From the NCBI GenBank assembly GCA_024234055.1, contig JACKOW010000022.1:1-24182 (forward strand): 24,182 nucleotides of DNA, given 5' to 3'. The stretch's first letter is position 1; the number at the start of each line of letters is the position of its first letter. Shown here piece by piece: positions 1 through 7,027 of this stretch. The DNA is from Rhodanobacteraceae bacterium. Lineage in GTDB: Bacteria > Pseudomonadota > Gammaproteobacteria > Xanthomonadales > SZUA-5. The notes under the pieces were generated by a model. That model was not told where the DNA came from. It saw only the letters and a program-made list of their open reading frames with translations, and searched no databases. The position numbers were made by a program, and so were the translations under genes.

Positions 1-1
1 C

Positions 2-133
2 AAGCTGCGCTTGACGCCGCCGCCGGTGGCCAGCAGCGCAGCCACCGTTCGCAGGGGGTCCATGCACGATCTGGCAGGCGCCGTCGAGCCGAAAACGCAG
101 CCAGACAGCGCGGGCTTGCTGCGGCGCAAGTAG
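2..133. other. Coding-like stretch at the window edge, orientation unresolved
   Basis: Read on the plus strand in the frame starting at base 2, this stretch is open until a TAG at 131-133, with almost every third position G or C, so it could be the C-terminal end of a rightward gene converging on xseA. The same third positions also serve a minus-strand frame with an ATG at 63-61 (M-D-P-L-R-T-V-A-A-L-L-A) running off the left edge, so base composition cannot decide between them. I do not recognise either product. Bases 134-201, between this stretch and the end of xseA, hold no clear terminator. Confidence 0.2.
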
Positions 134-201
134 CCCTTTGCTGGTCTGCGTCAAGTCTTGAATTTCGCTGTTGTCGCAGGTCAGGTTGTGCGAGCCGCGG
201 G

Positions 202-1644
202 CTAGGGCTCGTCGAGGCCAGACCGGTCGTCGCTGTGCAATCGTCGTTCGCCGTCGGCGAATCGGGCGATCAGCGCCTGATTGGGGCCCAGCGCGCTGGC
301 GCGCATCAGCAGTTGTCCATCATTGGCGCGTTTCAGCAGTACATAGCCGCGTTGCAGCGTGGCTTCCGGGCCCAGCTGGCGCAGCGTGTCGACCGCCTGA
401 CGGCAGCGCGAGCGCAGCAGGGCCAGGTCCGGGATGCTCTGCAGCAAGGCGTGGCGCTGATGATCCAGTGTCGTGCGCGGCTGCTGCAGCCAGCGGGCGC
501 CGATGGTTCTCAGTCTGGACTGCAGCTGGCTGGCCTGCTGCCGGGTATCGCTGATGCGCCGCTGCGGCGCGCGCAGCCGGATGGCTTCGAGCAGGAGCCC
601 GAGTTCGCCGCGACGCCGCTGTACCCGCGCATGCGCAATCGAATCGGCACGCTGGCGCAATGCCTGCAGTCGCAATTGGGCCAGGCGCAGCGCGCGTCTG
701 GGATCGTGTGCCCGCAGCAGACGTTCACAGCCGTCGTTGCGCTGCTGCCAGCGCTGCATCCGGCGTCGGAGATGCTCCCGCAGTTCCTGGGCGCGCCGGT
801 CCAGCTGCTGGCGCAAGGCGTCAGCACTGGGGGTGATCAGTTCCGCGGCTGCCGAGGGCGTGGGTGCGCGCACGTCCGCCACCAGATCGGCGATGGTGAA
901 ATCGGTCTCATGGCCCACCGCCGAAACCGTGGGAATGGGCGAGGCGGCGATCATCCGTGCCAGCGCCTCGTCGTTGAAGGCCGCCAGATCCTCCAGCGAG
1001 CCACCGCCGCGGGTCAGCAGCACCAGTTCATAGGCCTCGGGCGCTGCCAGTGCCGCTGCCAGCGCCGAGCGCAGCTGTGCGGGAGCGTCGGCGCCCTGAA
1101 CCTGAGCTGGAAACAGATCGATCTGCAACAGCGGCCAGCGCCGGGCGCACACCGACAACACATCGCGGATGGCCGCGCCCTGGGCGGAACTGATCACGGC
1201 GATGCGCATGGGCATGCGCGGCAGCGGGCGCTTTCGGGCGGGATCGGTCAGGCCTTCGGCCTGCAGCAGCGCTTTCAGCCGCTCGAATTCGCGCATCAAT
1301 CGACCGAGACCTGCGTCTTCCATGTGTTCGCAGATCAGCTGATAGTCGCCGCGCGCCTCATACAGACTGATGCGTCCACGCACCAGCACCTGGGCGCCAT
1401 CGACCGGCTTGTTGCGCACATACAGGTTGTTGGACTTGAACATGGCGCAGCGGATCTGGGCGTCTCGATCCTTCAGCGTGAAGTACCAGTGCCCGGAGGC
1501 GGCCCGGGTGTAGTTCGAGATCTCGCCCTCGACCCAGATTTGCGCAAACGCGTCCTCCAGCAGCTGCCGCGCCAGCCGGTTCAACTGGCTGGGCGTCAGT
1601 ACCGGACGCTCGCGCGCGGCATAGGAAGGCGTGGATTCGGTCAT
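202..1644 (-). CDS. xseA: Exodeoxyribonuclease VII large subunit
   Basis: Catalytic large subunit of exonuclease VII, which with XseB degrades single-stranded DNA to oligonucleotides in the cytoplasm during mismatch repair and DNA damage processing. The 480-aa product starts with an OB-fold domain (about residues 15-110, with the block WVEGEISNYTRAASGHWYFT), followed by the catalytic domain. Visible hallmarks are GAAIRD (D161), LTRGGGS (R212) and GHETDFT (H245, D248), the residues corresponding to the conserved active site of the E. coli enzyme. A long helical region follows, then the C-terminal LQRGYVLL strand motif. I chose the ATG at 1644 because the MTESTPS...LTPSQLNRLAR beginning matches the family; the open frame runs 70 codons further upstream but through repeat-like, non-conserved sequence. 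No xseB lies in the window. Length is slightly above the usual 400-460 aa, owing to the helical region. Confidence 0.96.
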   Translation of the reverse strand: MTESTPSYAARERPVLTPSQLNRLARQLLEDAFAQIWVEGEISNYTRAASGHWYFTLKDRDAQIRCAMFKSNNLYVRNKPVDGAQVLVRGRISLYEARGDYQLICEHMEDAGLGRLMREFERLKALLQAEGLTDPARKRPLPRMPMRIAVISSAQGAAIRDVLSVCARRWPLLQIDLFPAQVQGADAPAQLRSALAAALAAPEAYELVLLTRGGGSLEDLAAFNDEALARMIAASPIPTVSAVGHETDFTIADLVADVRAPTPSAAAELITPSADALRQQLDRRAQELREHLRRRMQRWQQRNDGCERLLRAHDPRRALRLAQLRLQALRQRADSIAHARVQRRRGELGLLLEAIRLRAPQRRISDTRQQASQLQSRLRTIGARWLQQPRTTLDHQRHALLQSIPDLALLRSRCRQAVDTLRQLGPEATLQRGYVLLKRANDGQLLMRASALGPNQALIARFADGERRLHSDDRSGLDEP

Positions 1645-1823
1645 GTGCGGTCTGCCGGGCGGACCGGTGAAGATAGCGCAAGGCTGGAGGGGCGGGGAAA
1701 AGGGAAAAGGGGAATCAAGAGCAGCTATCGGGAGCACTCGGTTTGTGGAAGTCCCGGTCGCCCCTGGCGGTGCGCAATTTTGCTCGCCAGACAGGGACAG
1801 GGGGCAAGCGGAATGGTCTCGTG

Positions 1824-1877
1824 GCGTCATTGCGAGCCGCCAGTTTCGGCCCAAAACTGCTCACGGGCCATGAACCC
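1824..1877 (+). repeat. 54-bp dispersed element, copy A
   Basis: Begins GCGTCATTGCGAGCC and ends CGGGCCATGAACCC. A second copy of identical length lies at 9766-9819; I count 45 of 54 identical positions by hand, with the first 15 and last 14 bases perfectly conserved. In both places it forms the left edge of a larger composite that closes with GGAGAGCG-nn-GCGAAGCAA (1991-2009 here). Confidence 0.8.
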
Positions 1878-1883
1878 GCCGTC

Positions 1884-1964
1884 GTAGGTCATGTTGTCCG
1901 CGTCAGCGGACTACGTGACATCGAGTTGCGTCACGTAGCTCGCTGCGCGAGCAACGTGACCTAC
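1884..1964. repeat. Inverted pair of about 35-bp hairpin elements
   Basis: The left copy (1884-1919) begins GTAGGTCATGTTG and ends ACTACGTGAC. The right copy (1930-1964) is the same element inverted, with one indel and a few substitutions, separated by 10 bp. Each copy also folds on itself through a CTCGC/GCGAG-type inner stem. The whole unit could form either two small hairpins or one long one. It looks like a REP-type element of a family common in Lysobacterales intergenic regions; that family membership is from memory. Confidence 0.75.
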
Positions 1965-1993
1965 AACAGCAAATCAATAATTTACGATATGGA

Positions 1994-2052
1994 GAGCGTA
2001 GCGAAGCAATCCAGGCACTTGCGAAGAGAATCGGGATTGCTTCGCTGCGCTC
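1994..2052. repeat. 19-bp inverted repeat of the GCGAAGCAATCC type
   Basis: The left arm 1994-2012 (GAGCGTAGCGAAGCAATCC) and right arm 2034-2052 (GGATTGCTTCGCTGCGCTC) are inverted copies with 18 of 19 matching positions. The right arm continues into GCAATGACG, the inverse of the GTCATTGCGAGC start of the 54-bp element at 1824. This sequence type occurs in the intergenic DNA of many unrelated bacteria (from memory). Confidence 0.8.
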
Positions 2053-2083
2053 GCAATGACGCCGTGATGAGGCAATTCTGCAA

Positions 2084-2103
2084 CCCCGTGCCCCGTGCCC
2101 CCT
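2084..2103 (+). repeat. Short CCCCGTG tandem (two units plus partial)
   Basis: Two perfect CCCCGTG heptamers (2084-2090, 2091-2097) followed by a C-rich partial unit. The same heptamer forms an eight-unit tract at 6971-7026, and a related octamer forms the tract at 10021-10187. Confidence 0.6.
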
Positions 2104-2160
2104 CTTTGTGAACCAATAAAGCAATGACTTACGATATGTTTGGTGAGAACGGGCTCCGCC

Positions 2161-2194
2161 CGCGACAGGCTGTCGCGGCTGAAGCCGCTCCCAC
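2161..2194. repeat. Palindrome and GGCTGAAGCC hairpin repeat
   Basis: CGCGACA-GGC-TGTCGCG (2161-2177) is a perfect palindrome with a 3-base centre. It overlaps GTCGCGGCTGAAGCCGCTC (2172-2190), whose inverse begins GAGCGGCTTCAGCC, a common gammaproteobacterial intergenic repeat (from memory). It lies about 50 bp beyond the stop codon of the minus-strand gene ending at 2246, so its transcript could form a 3' hairpin, but there is no T-tract to make it a clear terminator. Confidence 0.6.
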
Positions 2195-2245
2195 AGACAG
2201 CCGGCATGGCCGATGCCCGCTCTTGATTTCCCCCTTTTCCCGCTC

Positions 2246-3274
2246 CTACGGCACCAACATGAGCTTGCCCACGGTACGCCCGCTCTCGATGGCGCGCTGG
2301 GCCTCGGCGGCGTGTTCCAGCGGGAAACTGGTGATCGGCGGTGGCTGCAGGCGGCCGTCGGCAAAACGCGCCAGCAGCCAGTGCATGCCCTCGCGCAAAC
2401 GGGCGGATTCGCTCGACAGAAAACTCAGGTTGCAGGCCAGCACGCTGCGGTTGTCGCGGGTCATGGACAGGGGATTGAAACGCGGTGTGCGCAGCCAGTC
2501 CCAGGCCAGTCTGGCCCAGTTCAGGCGCCCGTTGCGCGGCAGCATGGAGGCAAAGCCGTAGATCAGCAGCGAACCGGTGGGCGCCAGATGGGCGTAGCTC
2601 TGTGCCAGCGTGGATACGCCATTGGCGTCGAAGACAGCTTGCACGCCCTGGGGCGCCAGTTCACGCAGTCGCGGCCACAGCGGGTTGGACGACTTGTCGA
2701 TGACCTCGGCGCAACCGGCCGCGCGGGCGCTGTCGACCTTGTGGGCGGCGCCGACCACGCCGATGACACGGCAGCCGGCCAGTCGCCCTAGCTGTGCCAG
2801 CGCGCTGCCAACACCGCCTGCAGCCGAGTGCACCAGCCAGGTGTCGCCGGGTCGTGGTCGCAACTGTTGGTGTGCCATCCACCAGGCAGTGAGAAACACG
2901 GTGGGGATGGCGGCACCGGCCTCGGCGCTGAGGGTGGCCGGTCGGGGGAACACCCGGTCGGCGGTCAGCAGCACCCGGCTGGCATAGCCACCGAACAGGG
3001 TCAGCGCCAAGACTTCGTCGCCTACGGCGAATTCGTGCACCGCGCTGCCGACGGCCGATACGCGTCCGGCGATCTCGAATCCCGGTGTGATCGGGTAGCC
3101 ATGCAGCTTCCTGGCCGACTCATACAGGCCCATCCGTATGATCCCATCGGCATAGTTGACGCCGCAGGCAGCGACTTCGATGGCGACCTGATCGGCGCTC
3201 GGGGCCGGATCGGCTTCTTCAATCAGCCGTAGCTGCTCGTAGCCGCCGGGTCGCTCGATGAGGATGCGGCGCAC
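2246..3274 (-). CDS. Zinc-independent MDR oxidoreductase, VAT-1/quinone-reductase-like
   Basis: A 342-aa medium-chain dehydrogenase/reductase. The N-terminal catalytic fold carries the quinone-reductase-type CGVNYADGIIRMGLY block and the GYPITPGFEIAG block. The Rossmann domain has the NADPH-binding AAGGVGSALAQLGRLAG motif (about residues 151-167). The C-terminal region RFNPLSMTRDNRSVLACNLSFL is typical of the VAT-1-like branch rather than plain Qor. No structural-zinc cysteine cluster is present. Expected activity is NADPH-dependent reduction of quinones or other small carbonyl substrates in the cytoplasm; the substrate cannot be read from sequence. It is the last gene of a minus-strand operon, starting 8 bp after the cytochrome-like gene, which suggests a redox role shared with that exported haem protein (inference). 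Confidence 0.88.
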   Translation of the reverse strand: MRRILIERPGGYEQLRLIEEADPAPSADQVAIEVAACGVNYADGIIRMGLYESARKLHGYPITPGFEIAGRVSAVGSAVHEFAVGDEVLALTLFGGYASRVLLTADRVFPRPATLSAEAGAAIPTVFLTAWWMAHQQLRPRPGDTWLVHSAAGGVGSALAQLGRLAGCRVIGVVGAAHKVDSARAAGCAEVIDKSSNPLWPRLRELAPQGVQAVFDANGVSTLAQSYAHLAPTGSLLIYGFASMLPRNGRLNWARLAWDWLRTPRFNPLSMTRDNRSVLACNLSFLSSESARLREGMHWLLARFADGRLQPPPITSFPLEHAAEAQRAIESGRTVGKLMLVP

Positions 3275-3282
3275 GGCCTGAC

Positions 3283-3759
3283 TCAGCGGTCTTCGAATCC
3301 CAGTCGCGACAGTGGCGCGCCCAGTCGGATCCAGTCGTAGAAGAAGGCCTGCTGGGTGGTCGAAATCATGCCCCCCGGCGGCATCCGGCCGCCCACTTCA
3401 GGAACGTCACAATTGATCTTCTGGAACAGCAGGCTGCTCAGCGGATTGCCGGGCGATACCCGCAGGATCATCGGGTTCTGGGCACTGGCAACGCCAACCA
3501 GATTGTCATAACTGAAGCCATCACCAAGACCCAGGCCGGCAGCGCCGACGCTGCCGGGATGGCAGCTGCTGCAAAGCTGGGAGAACGGGTTCTTGGGGTC
3601 GGTCAACGTATCGAAGATGCTCTGGATCTGGGTATAGCGGAACTGCGTGAAGGGCGCGATGGCGGAAATGTCATCGCAGCCGCTGGGGGTGCCGGCCTGC
3701 GCAGACATCGATGCGAGCAGCGCTGCCACGGCCGTCACCGATTGACGCTTCGAACTCAT
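3283..3759 (-). CDS. Exported monohaem c-type cytochrome-like protein
   Basis: A 158-aa protein with an N-terminal signal peptide (MSSKRQ, then a hydrophobic core, cleavage probably after AQA at about residue 22). One c-type haem attachment site, CSSCH, is at residues 63-67, and a probable distal methionine ligand lies in GGRMPPGG (M126), the arrangement of small periplasmic cytochrome c domains. The haem would be attached in the periplasm. The sequence between, including GNPLSSLLFQKINC, resembles cytochrome domains fused to larger proteins in environmental bacteria. Its ATG overlaps the stop of the 79-aa gene by 4 bp (ATGA), indicating translational coupling. The last residues, LSRLGFEDR, loosely resemble the FxDGFED tails of the secreted proteins further right. 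Electron partner unknown; confident as a haem protein, not as to function. Confidence 0.85.
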   Translation of the reverse strand: MSSKRQSVTAVAALLASMSAQAGTPSGCDDISAIAPFTQFRYTQIQSIFDTLTDPKNPFSQLCSSCHPGSVGAAGLGLGDGFSYDNLVGVASAQNPMILRVSPGNPLSSLLFQKINCDVPEVGGRMPPGGMISTTQQAFFYDWIRLGAPLSRLGFEDR

Positions 3760-3995
3760 TCGCGCCGCCTCCAGACGATTTCCATGCCCTCGCGCTCGCC
3801 GAGCGCCGCCCCCAGGGTGTGCAGGAAGGCCTTGTCCATGCCGGCGGCGCCGAGCAGGCTCAGCGTGCCCATGTCGATGTAGTAGTCCTGGTCGTCACTG
3901 CTTTCTTCTTCCAGTTCCCGGATCAGCAAGGCCAGCTGCTCCTCGGTGATCTGGGTGATCAGGGTGCCGGTGTCGCGATCGGTGATGTCGATCAT
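3756..3995 (-). CDS. Small acidic conserved protein of unknown function (79 aa)
   Basis: The product begins MIDITDRDTGTLITQITEEQ and contains an acidic stretch IRELEEESSDDQDYYID and a C-terminal ALGEREGMEIVWRRRE. I recall similar proteins of about 80 residues in Xanthomonadaceae with the same EEQL...DQDYYI...ALGER..MEI pattern, sometimes carrying a galactosyldiacylglycerol synthase label that nothing in so short a protein supports. It has no signal peptide or membrane segment and is probably cytoplasmic. The ATG at 3995 is chosen over upstream frames because GGAGAG lies 4 bases before it and the upstream residues look non-coding. First gene of the operon; its TGA overlaps the ATG of the cytochrome-like gene. 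Confidence 0.8.
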   Translation of the reverse strand: MIDITDRDTGTLITQITEEQLALLIRELEEESSDDQDYYIDMGTLSLLGAAGMDKAFLHTLGAALGEREGMEIVWRRRE

Positions 3996-4067
3996 GGCGC
4001 TCTCCGAGTGCGGGGAATGTGTGTGGATGTTGCCGTAGGGGGGCGCGGCCGTCGAGGGGCACACGGC

Positions 4068-4096
4068 ATAATCAGGGCGATGTTACCCATCCTCAA
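4068..4096 (-). promoter_or_regulatory. Possible sigma-70 promoter for the minus-strand operon
   Basis: On the minus strand, TTGAGG (4096-4091) and GATTAT (4073-4068) are separated by 17 bp, each matching four of six consensus positions. Transcription would start near 4060, about 65 bp before the ATG at 3995. The -35 box would lie inside the first codons of the divergent prenyltransferase gene. On the plus strand CATAAT (4067-4072) is a possible -10 box that would give an almost leaderless message for that gene. Both are weak matches in a GC-rich genome. Confidence 0.3.
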
Positions 4097-4940
4097 ATTG
4101 CTGCGCCCGCATCAGTGGGCCAAGAATGCGCTGGCCTTCGTCGGCTTGCTGGCTGCTCACCGATGGAGCGATGCCGCAGTCTGGCAGGCAGCCGGGCTGA
4201 TGTTTGCCGCACTGTCGCTGGTGGCCAGCGCGGTCTACATCCTCAACGATGCGCTGGATGTCAACAGCGACCGCCTCGATCCGGAGAAGCGGGAGCGGCC
4301 GCTGGCGGCGGGCACCGTATCGCTTCGGCTGGCCCTGGCGTTGATTCCTCTGCTGCTTGCCGCGGCGGTGGCGCTGGCCTGGCGACTGCCGCTGCCGGCG
4401 CAATGGGCGCTGGCGGCCTACGCCAGCGGTGCGCTGCTGTACAACCTCGGCATCAAACGTACCCTGTGGCTGGACGTGACCCTGCTGGCCGCACTGTACG
4501 CGCTGCGGGTCATTGCCGGCGCCCTGGCAGCCAGCATCGAACCCAGTCCCTGGCTGGTTGGATTCTCGCTGTTCGTGTTCCTCAGTCTGGCGGCGCTGAA
4601 GCGATATGCCGAATTGACTCGCTGTGTCTATGAGCAGTTGCCAGGACGTGCCTATCTGCGCGCCGACAGCGCCATCGTGCTGGCCTTCGGCGCCGCCGCC
4701 GCCGTGGCTGCCACCGTGGTTCTGGCCTTGTACGTCAATGCCGGAGACGTGACCACGCTGTACAGCCGGCCGACTGTACTGTGGGCCTTGGGGCCAATTC
4801 TGCTGACCTGGCTGGCGCGGATGTGGACATTGGCCCACCGTGGCCAGTTGCCCGGCGATCCGGTGCTGTATGCGCTGCGCGATGGCGGCAGCTGGCTCGC
4901 GGGGCTGGCGCTGCTGGCCTGTGTCTGGCTAGCGTCCTGA
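4080..4940 (+). CDS. UbiA-family prenyltransferase, polyprenyl-phosphate phosphoribosyltransferase-like
   Basis: A 286-aa inner-membrane enzyme with about eight hydrophobic segments. It opens with LRPHQWAKN, the signature beginning of the decaprenyl-phosphate phosphoribosyltransferase branch of the UbiA superfamily. The first Mg-diphosphate motif NxxxDxxxD is N56-D60-D64, followed by RLDPEKRERPLAAG. The second region is YNLGIKRTLWLD (Y121, K126, R127, D132), then ALRVIAGA. Relatives transfer phosphoribose from PRPP to a polyprenyl phosphate, giving a lipid-linked pentose donor. No DprE1/DprE2-type epimerase lies nearby, so the final sugar is unknown. The ATG at 4080 is chosen because the family motif begins directly after it; no clear Shine-Dalgarno is present. 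The next gene starts 3 bp after its TGA, so the two are surely co-transcribed. Confidence 0.88.
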   Translation: MLPILKLLRPHQWAKNALAFVGLLAAHRWSDAAVWQAAGLMFAALSLVASAVYILNDALDVNSDRLDPEKRERPLAAGTVSLRLALALIPLLLAAAVALAWRLPLPAQWALAAYASGALLYNLGIKRTLWLDVTLLAALYALRVIAGALAASIEPSPWLVGFSLFVFLSLAALKRYAELTRCVYEQLPGRAYLRADSAIVLAFGAAAAVAATVVLALYVNAGDVTTLYSRPTVLWALGPILLTWLARMWTLAHRGQLPGDPVLYALRDGGSWLAGLALLACVWLAS

Positions 4941-4943
4941 TTG

Positions 4944-6809
4944 ATGTCGACCGTCAATTTCGAAAGACGATCTGCGCCGATTCAGCGCTTGCTCTGGTGG
5001 CTGGCGCTGTTGTTGCTGTGCGCCCGCCTGGGATTTGTGCTGACCCACCAACCCTTGGCCGGATTCGCCAATCAATTCGACATGTTGCGCAACACCGGCT
5101 GTCTGGGTCTGCAGCCGCTGGTGGACGCCGCGCCCGGCGCCGCCACGCCACAGGCACCGGTCAGCCGCTACCAGACGGGAATGCCGCGCGACCCGAGTTG
5201 CCTGTACGGCACCGAAGTGCTGATCGGCGGTGTGGCCCTGGGTCTGGATCGGGCCGGCGATGCGCTGGGTCTGGGTGAGCCGGACAGCATGCCGCTGCGG
5301 CTGGTGGGATGGACCAAGGCCTTGTTGCTGCTGCTGGCGCTGGCCGTGGTCGACCGCAGCTTGCGCCGCTGGCCGTCGTTGCGTCTGGTCCATGCCTGGG
5401 TGGCGGCGCTGATCCTGGTCGATCCCTTCAACAGCCTGTATCTGGCAGGTTTTTACACCGAATTCGCGGCCCTGCTCAGCGCCTATCTGGCCCTGATGCT
5501 GCCATTGCCGTGGTTGCTGGCTGCGCGCGCACCCTCGGTGTCGGCCATGCTGACATGGGGTCTGGTGCTGGCAGCGCTGGCCTTGTCCCGGTTTCAGCAT
5601 GCGGCGATACCGCTGATTCTGCTGGCCTGGTTGGCCGTGCTCGGCCGCGGGCAGCAGTGGCCGGTCAGGCGCCTGGTGGCGTTGCCGCTGCTGGTGCTGA
5701 TTCCGGCGCTGGCGCTGCAGCTCAACCTGCAGGGCCGCTACCAGACCATCGCCGATGCCAATTGCTGGAACAGCTTCTTCGGCGCGGCCTTGCCGGCCGC
5801 CGCTGATCCTGCCGAGTTCGTGACCCGATTACAGTTGCCACCGGCCTGCGCCGAACTGGTCCACAGCACCTGGTATCTGCAGCGCGGTCGTGATGCCCGG
5901 GTGGAATGTCCGCAGGCCTTCAGGCTCTCGCGTCTGGCCTGGGCGCTGCAGCTGGCGGCCGAACCCGCGGCCCTGGCCCGCCTGGTCGGGCGCGGCGTGG
6001 CGTTGTCGGGGCAATGGCGGCCGAGTTATCTGGGTGAAGTCGCCGGCGCCGAGTTCCAGCGCATGCCGGCAGGACCTCTGGCGCTAGGCGCCAGTCTGGC
6101 GGATGGCATCGCCGAACTGCCCTTTGCACCGTTGCTGCTGTTCTGGACGGCACCGGCGCTGTTGCTGCTCCTGTTGCTGAAACCCAGGGCGACGCCAGTG
6201 CCGCCCGAGCGCAACGCCGAAAACCAGGATCGCCGCCTGGCGGCGCTGTGGCTGTGGCCGCTGCTGCTGCTGATCGTGCTGCTGGGCTGGGCGTCCTCGC
6301 TGGTGGGCGATGGCTACAGCGAACTGGCGCGGCATCTGCATCTGGCGGCCAATGCGGCGTTGGTGGCGCTGGCGCTGGTGGTGGTGAGCCTCTATACGCG
6401 GATCTGGCGCGATGGTGCTGCGGCGTTACCCGGTCTGTTGCTGTTGGCGTTGGCTTTCGGGCTGCCGTGGCTGGCCCTGCAATCCTGGGTCGGCGCCCAG
6501 GCCCTGGCTTTCGGCGTGTTGGAGCAGCCAGCCAACGAATCGGTCGCGGCGGTGAACCAATGGCGCGGCTGGGCCATGGATCCGCGTGGCATCGAGCGCG
6601 TGGACGTGGTTCATGCCGATGGCAGCAGGCAGGCACTGGCCTTGTTCCCCCGCACCGAGCTGTCGGGAATCTTCGGCCCTGGCGTCGGCAGCCATGGAAG
6701 CGGATTCCGCGGCCCGATCGATCCGGCCCGAGCAGCGGGTGAGGTGCGGATCGAGGTGGTGCCCAAACGGGGCGCAAGCACCGTCATCGACCGGCGTTGG
6801 CTGCGGTGA
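4944..6809 (+). CDS. Large polytopic membrane protein, GT-C glycosyltransferase-like
   Basis: A 621-aa protein with many hydrophobic segments: one near residues 15-33, a run between about 105 and 260, and another block between about 395 and 515. A soluble loop lies near 260-390 (containing CWNSF, PPACAELV and RVECPQAF, with several cysteines that could pair outside the cytoplasm), and a soluble C-terminal domain covers about 525-621 (GWAMDPRGIERVDVVHADGS). The layout of early membrane helices, an extracytoplasmic loop and a C-terminal beta-rich domain resembles polyprenyl-phosphate-sugar-dependent GT-C transferases. I recognise no definite catalytic motif. It sits 3 bp after the UbiA-like gene, so it may use or move that enzyme's lipid-linked sugar (inference). 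The frame also permits a TTG start at 4941; I prefer the ATG at 4944. A tandem-repeat tract begins immediately after the stop codon. Confidence 0.7.
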   Translation: MSTVNFERRSAPIQRLLWWLALLLLCARLGFVLTHQPLAGFANQFDMLRNTGCLGLQPLVDAAPGAATPQAPVSRYQTGMPRDPSCLYGTEVLIGGVALGLDRAGDALGLGEPDSMPLRLVGWTKALLLLLALAVVDRSLRRWPSLRLVHAWVAALILVDPFNSLYLAGFYTEFAALLSAYLALMLPLPWLLAARAPSVSAMLTWGLVLAALALSRFQHAAIPLILLAWLAVLGRGQQWPVRRLVALPLLVLIPALALQLNLQGRYQTIADANCWNSFFGAALPAAADPAEFVTRLQLPPACAELVHSTWYLQRGRDARVECPQAFRLSRLAWALQLAAEPAALARLVGRGVALSGQWRPSYLGEVAGAEFQRMPAGPLALGASLADGIAELPFAPLLLFWTAPALLLLLLLKPRATPVPPERNAENQDRRLAALWLWPLLLLIVLLGWASSLVGDGYSELARHLHLAANAALVALALVVVSLYTRIWRDGAAALPGLLLLALAFGLPWLALQSWVGAQALAFGVLEQPANESVAAVNQWRGWAMDPRGIERVDVVHADGSRQALALFPRTELSGIFGPGVGSHGSGFRGPIDPARAAGEVRIEVVPKRGASTVIDRRWLR

Positions 6810-6880
6810 GCACGAGGGCGGGGGGCACGGGGGCGAGAGGGCAAGAGGGCACGAAGAAGCCGGTGCGCGCGCTTCTGTGG

Positions 6881-6941
6881 GTCCAGACTTGTCTGGACGC
6901 TTCTCCACCGTGCTGCGAAGAGCGTCCAGACAAGTCTGGAC
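6881..6941. repeat. Inverted copies of GTCCAGAC-TT-GTCTGGAC
   Basis: GTCCAGAC-TT-GTCTGGAC at 6881-6898 is a palindrome with 8-bp arms. Its inverse, GTCCAGAC-AA-GTCTGGAC, lies at 6924-6941. The match extends outward: GCTTCTCC follows the first copy and GAAGAGC precedes the second. Either each copy forms a small cruciform or the two pair into one long stem with a 25-nt loop. Confidence 0.85.
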
Positions 6942-6970
6942 CTACAAGAGCTCGAAGACCGTAGCCTTTT

Positions 6971-7026
6971 CCCCGTGCCCCGTGCCCCGTGCCCCGTGCC
7001 CCGTGCCCCGTGCCCCGTGCCCCGTG
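6971..7026 (+). repeat. Eight perfect CCCCGTG heptamer repeats
   Basis: Eight uninterrupted head-to-tail CCCCGTG units. A 7-bp perfect tandem is prone to slippage, so copy number may vary between strains. It stops at 7026; the ATPase stop codon is the complement of 7028-7030. Confidence 0.9.
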
Positions 7027-7027
7027 C

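Larger units (their letters stand above)
1645..2245. other. 600-bp intergenic region made of nested repeats, no gene
   Basis: This gap lies between the start of xseA and the end of the VAT-1-like gene. I see no credible gene in it; short open frames here have no recognisable content. It holds, left to right, a degenerate G-rich tract (about 1680-1820), a 54-bp element (1824-1877), a pair of inverted hairpin copies (1884-1964), an AT-rich stretch AATCAATAATTT (1971-1982), a 19-bp inverted pair (1994-2052), a short CCCCGTG tandem (2084-2103), and a palindrome plus a CGGCTGAAGCCG hairpin (2161-2194). The pieces are listed separately. Confidence 0.8.
6810..7027. repeat. Tandem-repeat-bracketed palindromic locus 2
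   Basis: This convergent intergenic region is filled completely by repeats. The left arm (6810-6856) is a degenerate run of GGGCACGAG-like units beginning on the base after the upstream stop codon. The core (6881-6941) holds two inverted copies of a palindrome. The right arm (6971-7026) is eight perfect CCCCGTG heptamers ending one base before the stop triplet of the ATPase gene. The left arm is roughly the inverse of the right, giving mirror symmetry around the core. A transcript from either side could form a strong hairpin at the core, so it may also act as a bidirectional terminator, although there is no T-tract. Confidence 0.8.

Noticed and set aside
235..1887. 550-codon plus-strand frame opposite xseA
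   Set aside because: xseA on the minus strand is certain from its catalytic motifs; the plus-strand product is rich in Q, G and R with no recognisable domain.
1903..2561. Several short frames in the repeat region after xseA (1903-2364 minus, 2124-2561 plus)
   Set aside because: They span palindromic repeats and the end of the oxidoreductase gene, have arginine/serine-rich shadow composition and no family features.
6881..6941. GTCCAGAC palindromes considered as a recombinase or dif-like site
   Set aside because: No similarity to the known dif arms that I can see and no integrase or transposase in the window; kept only as a repeat.
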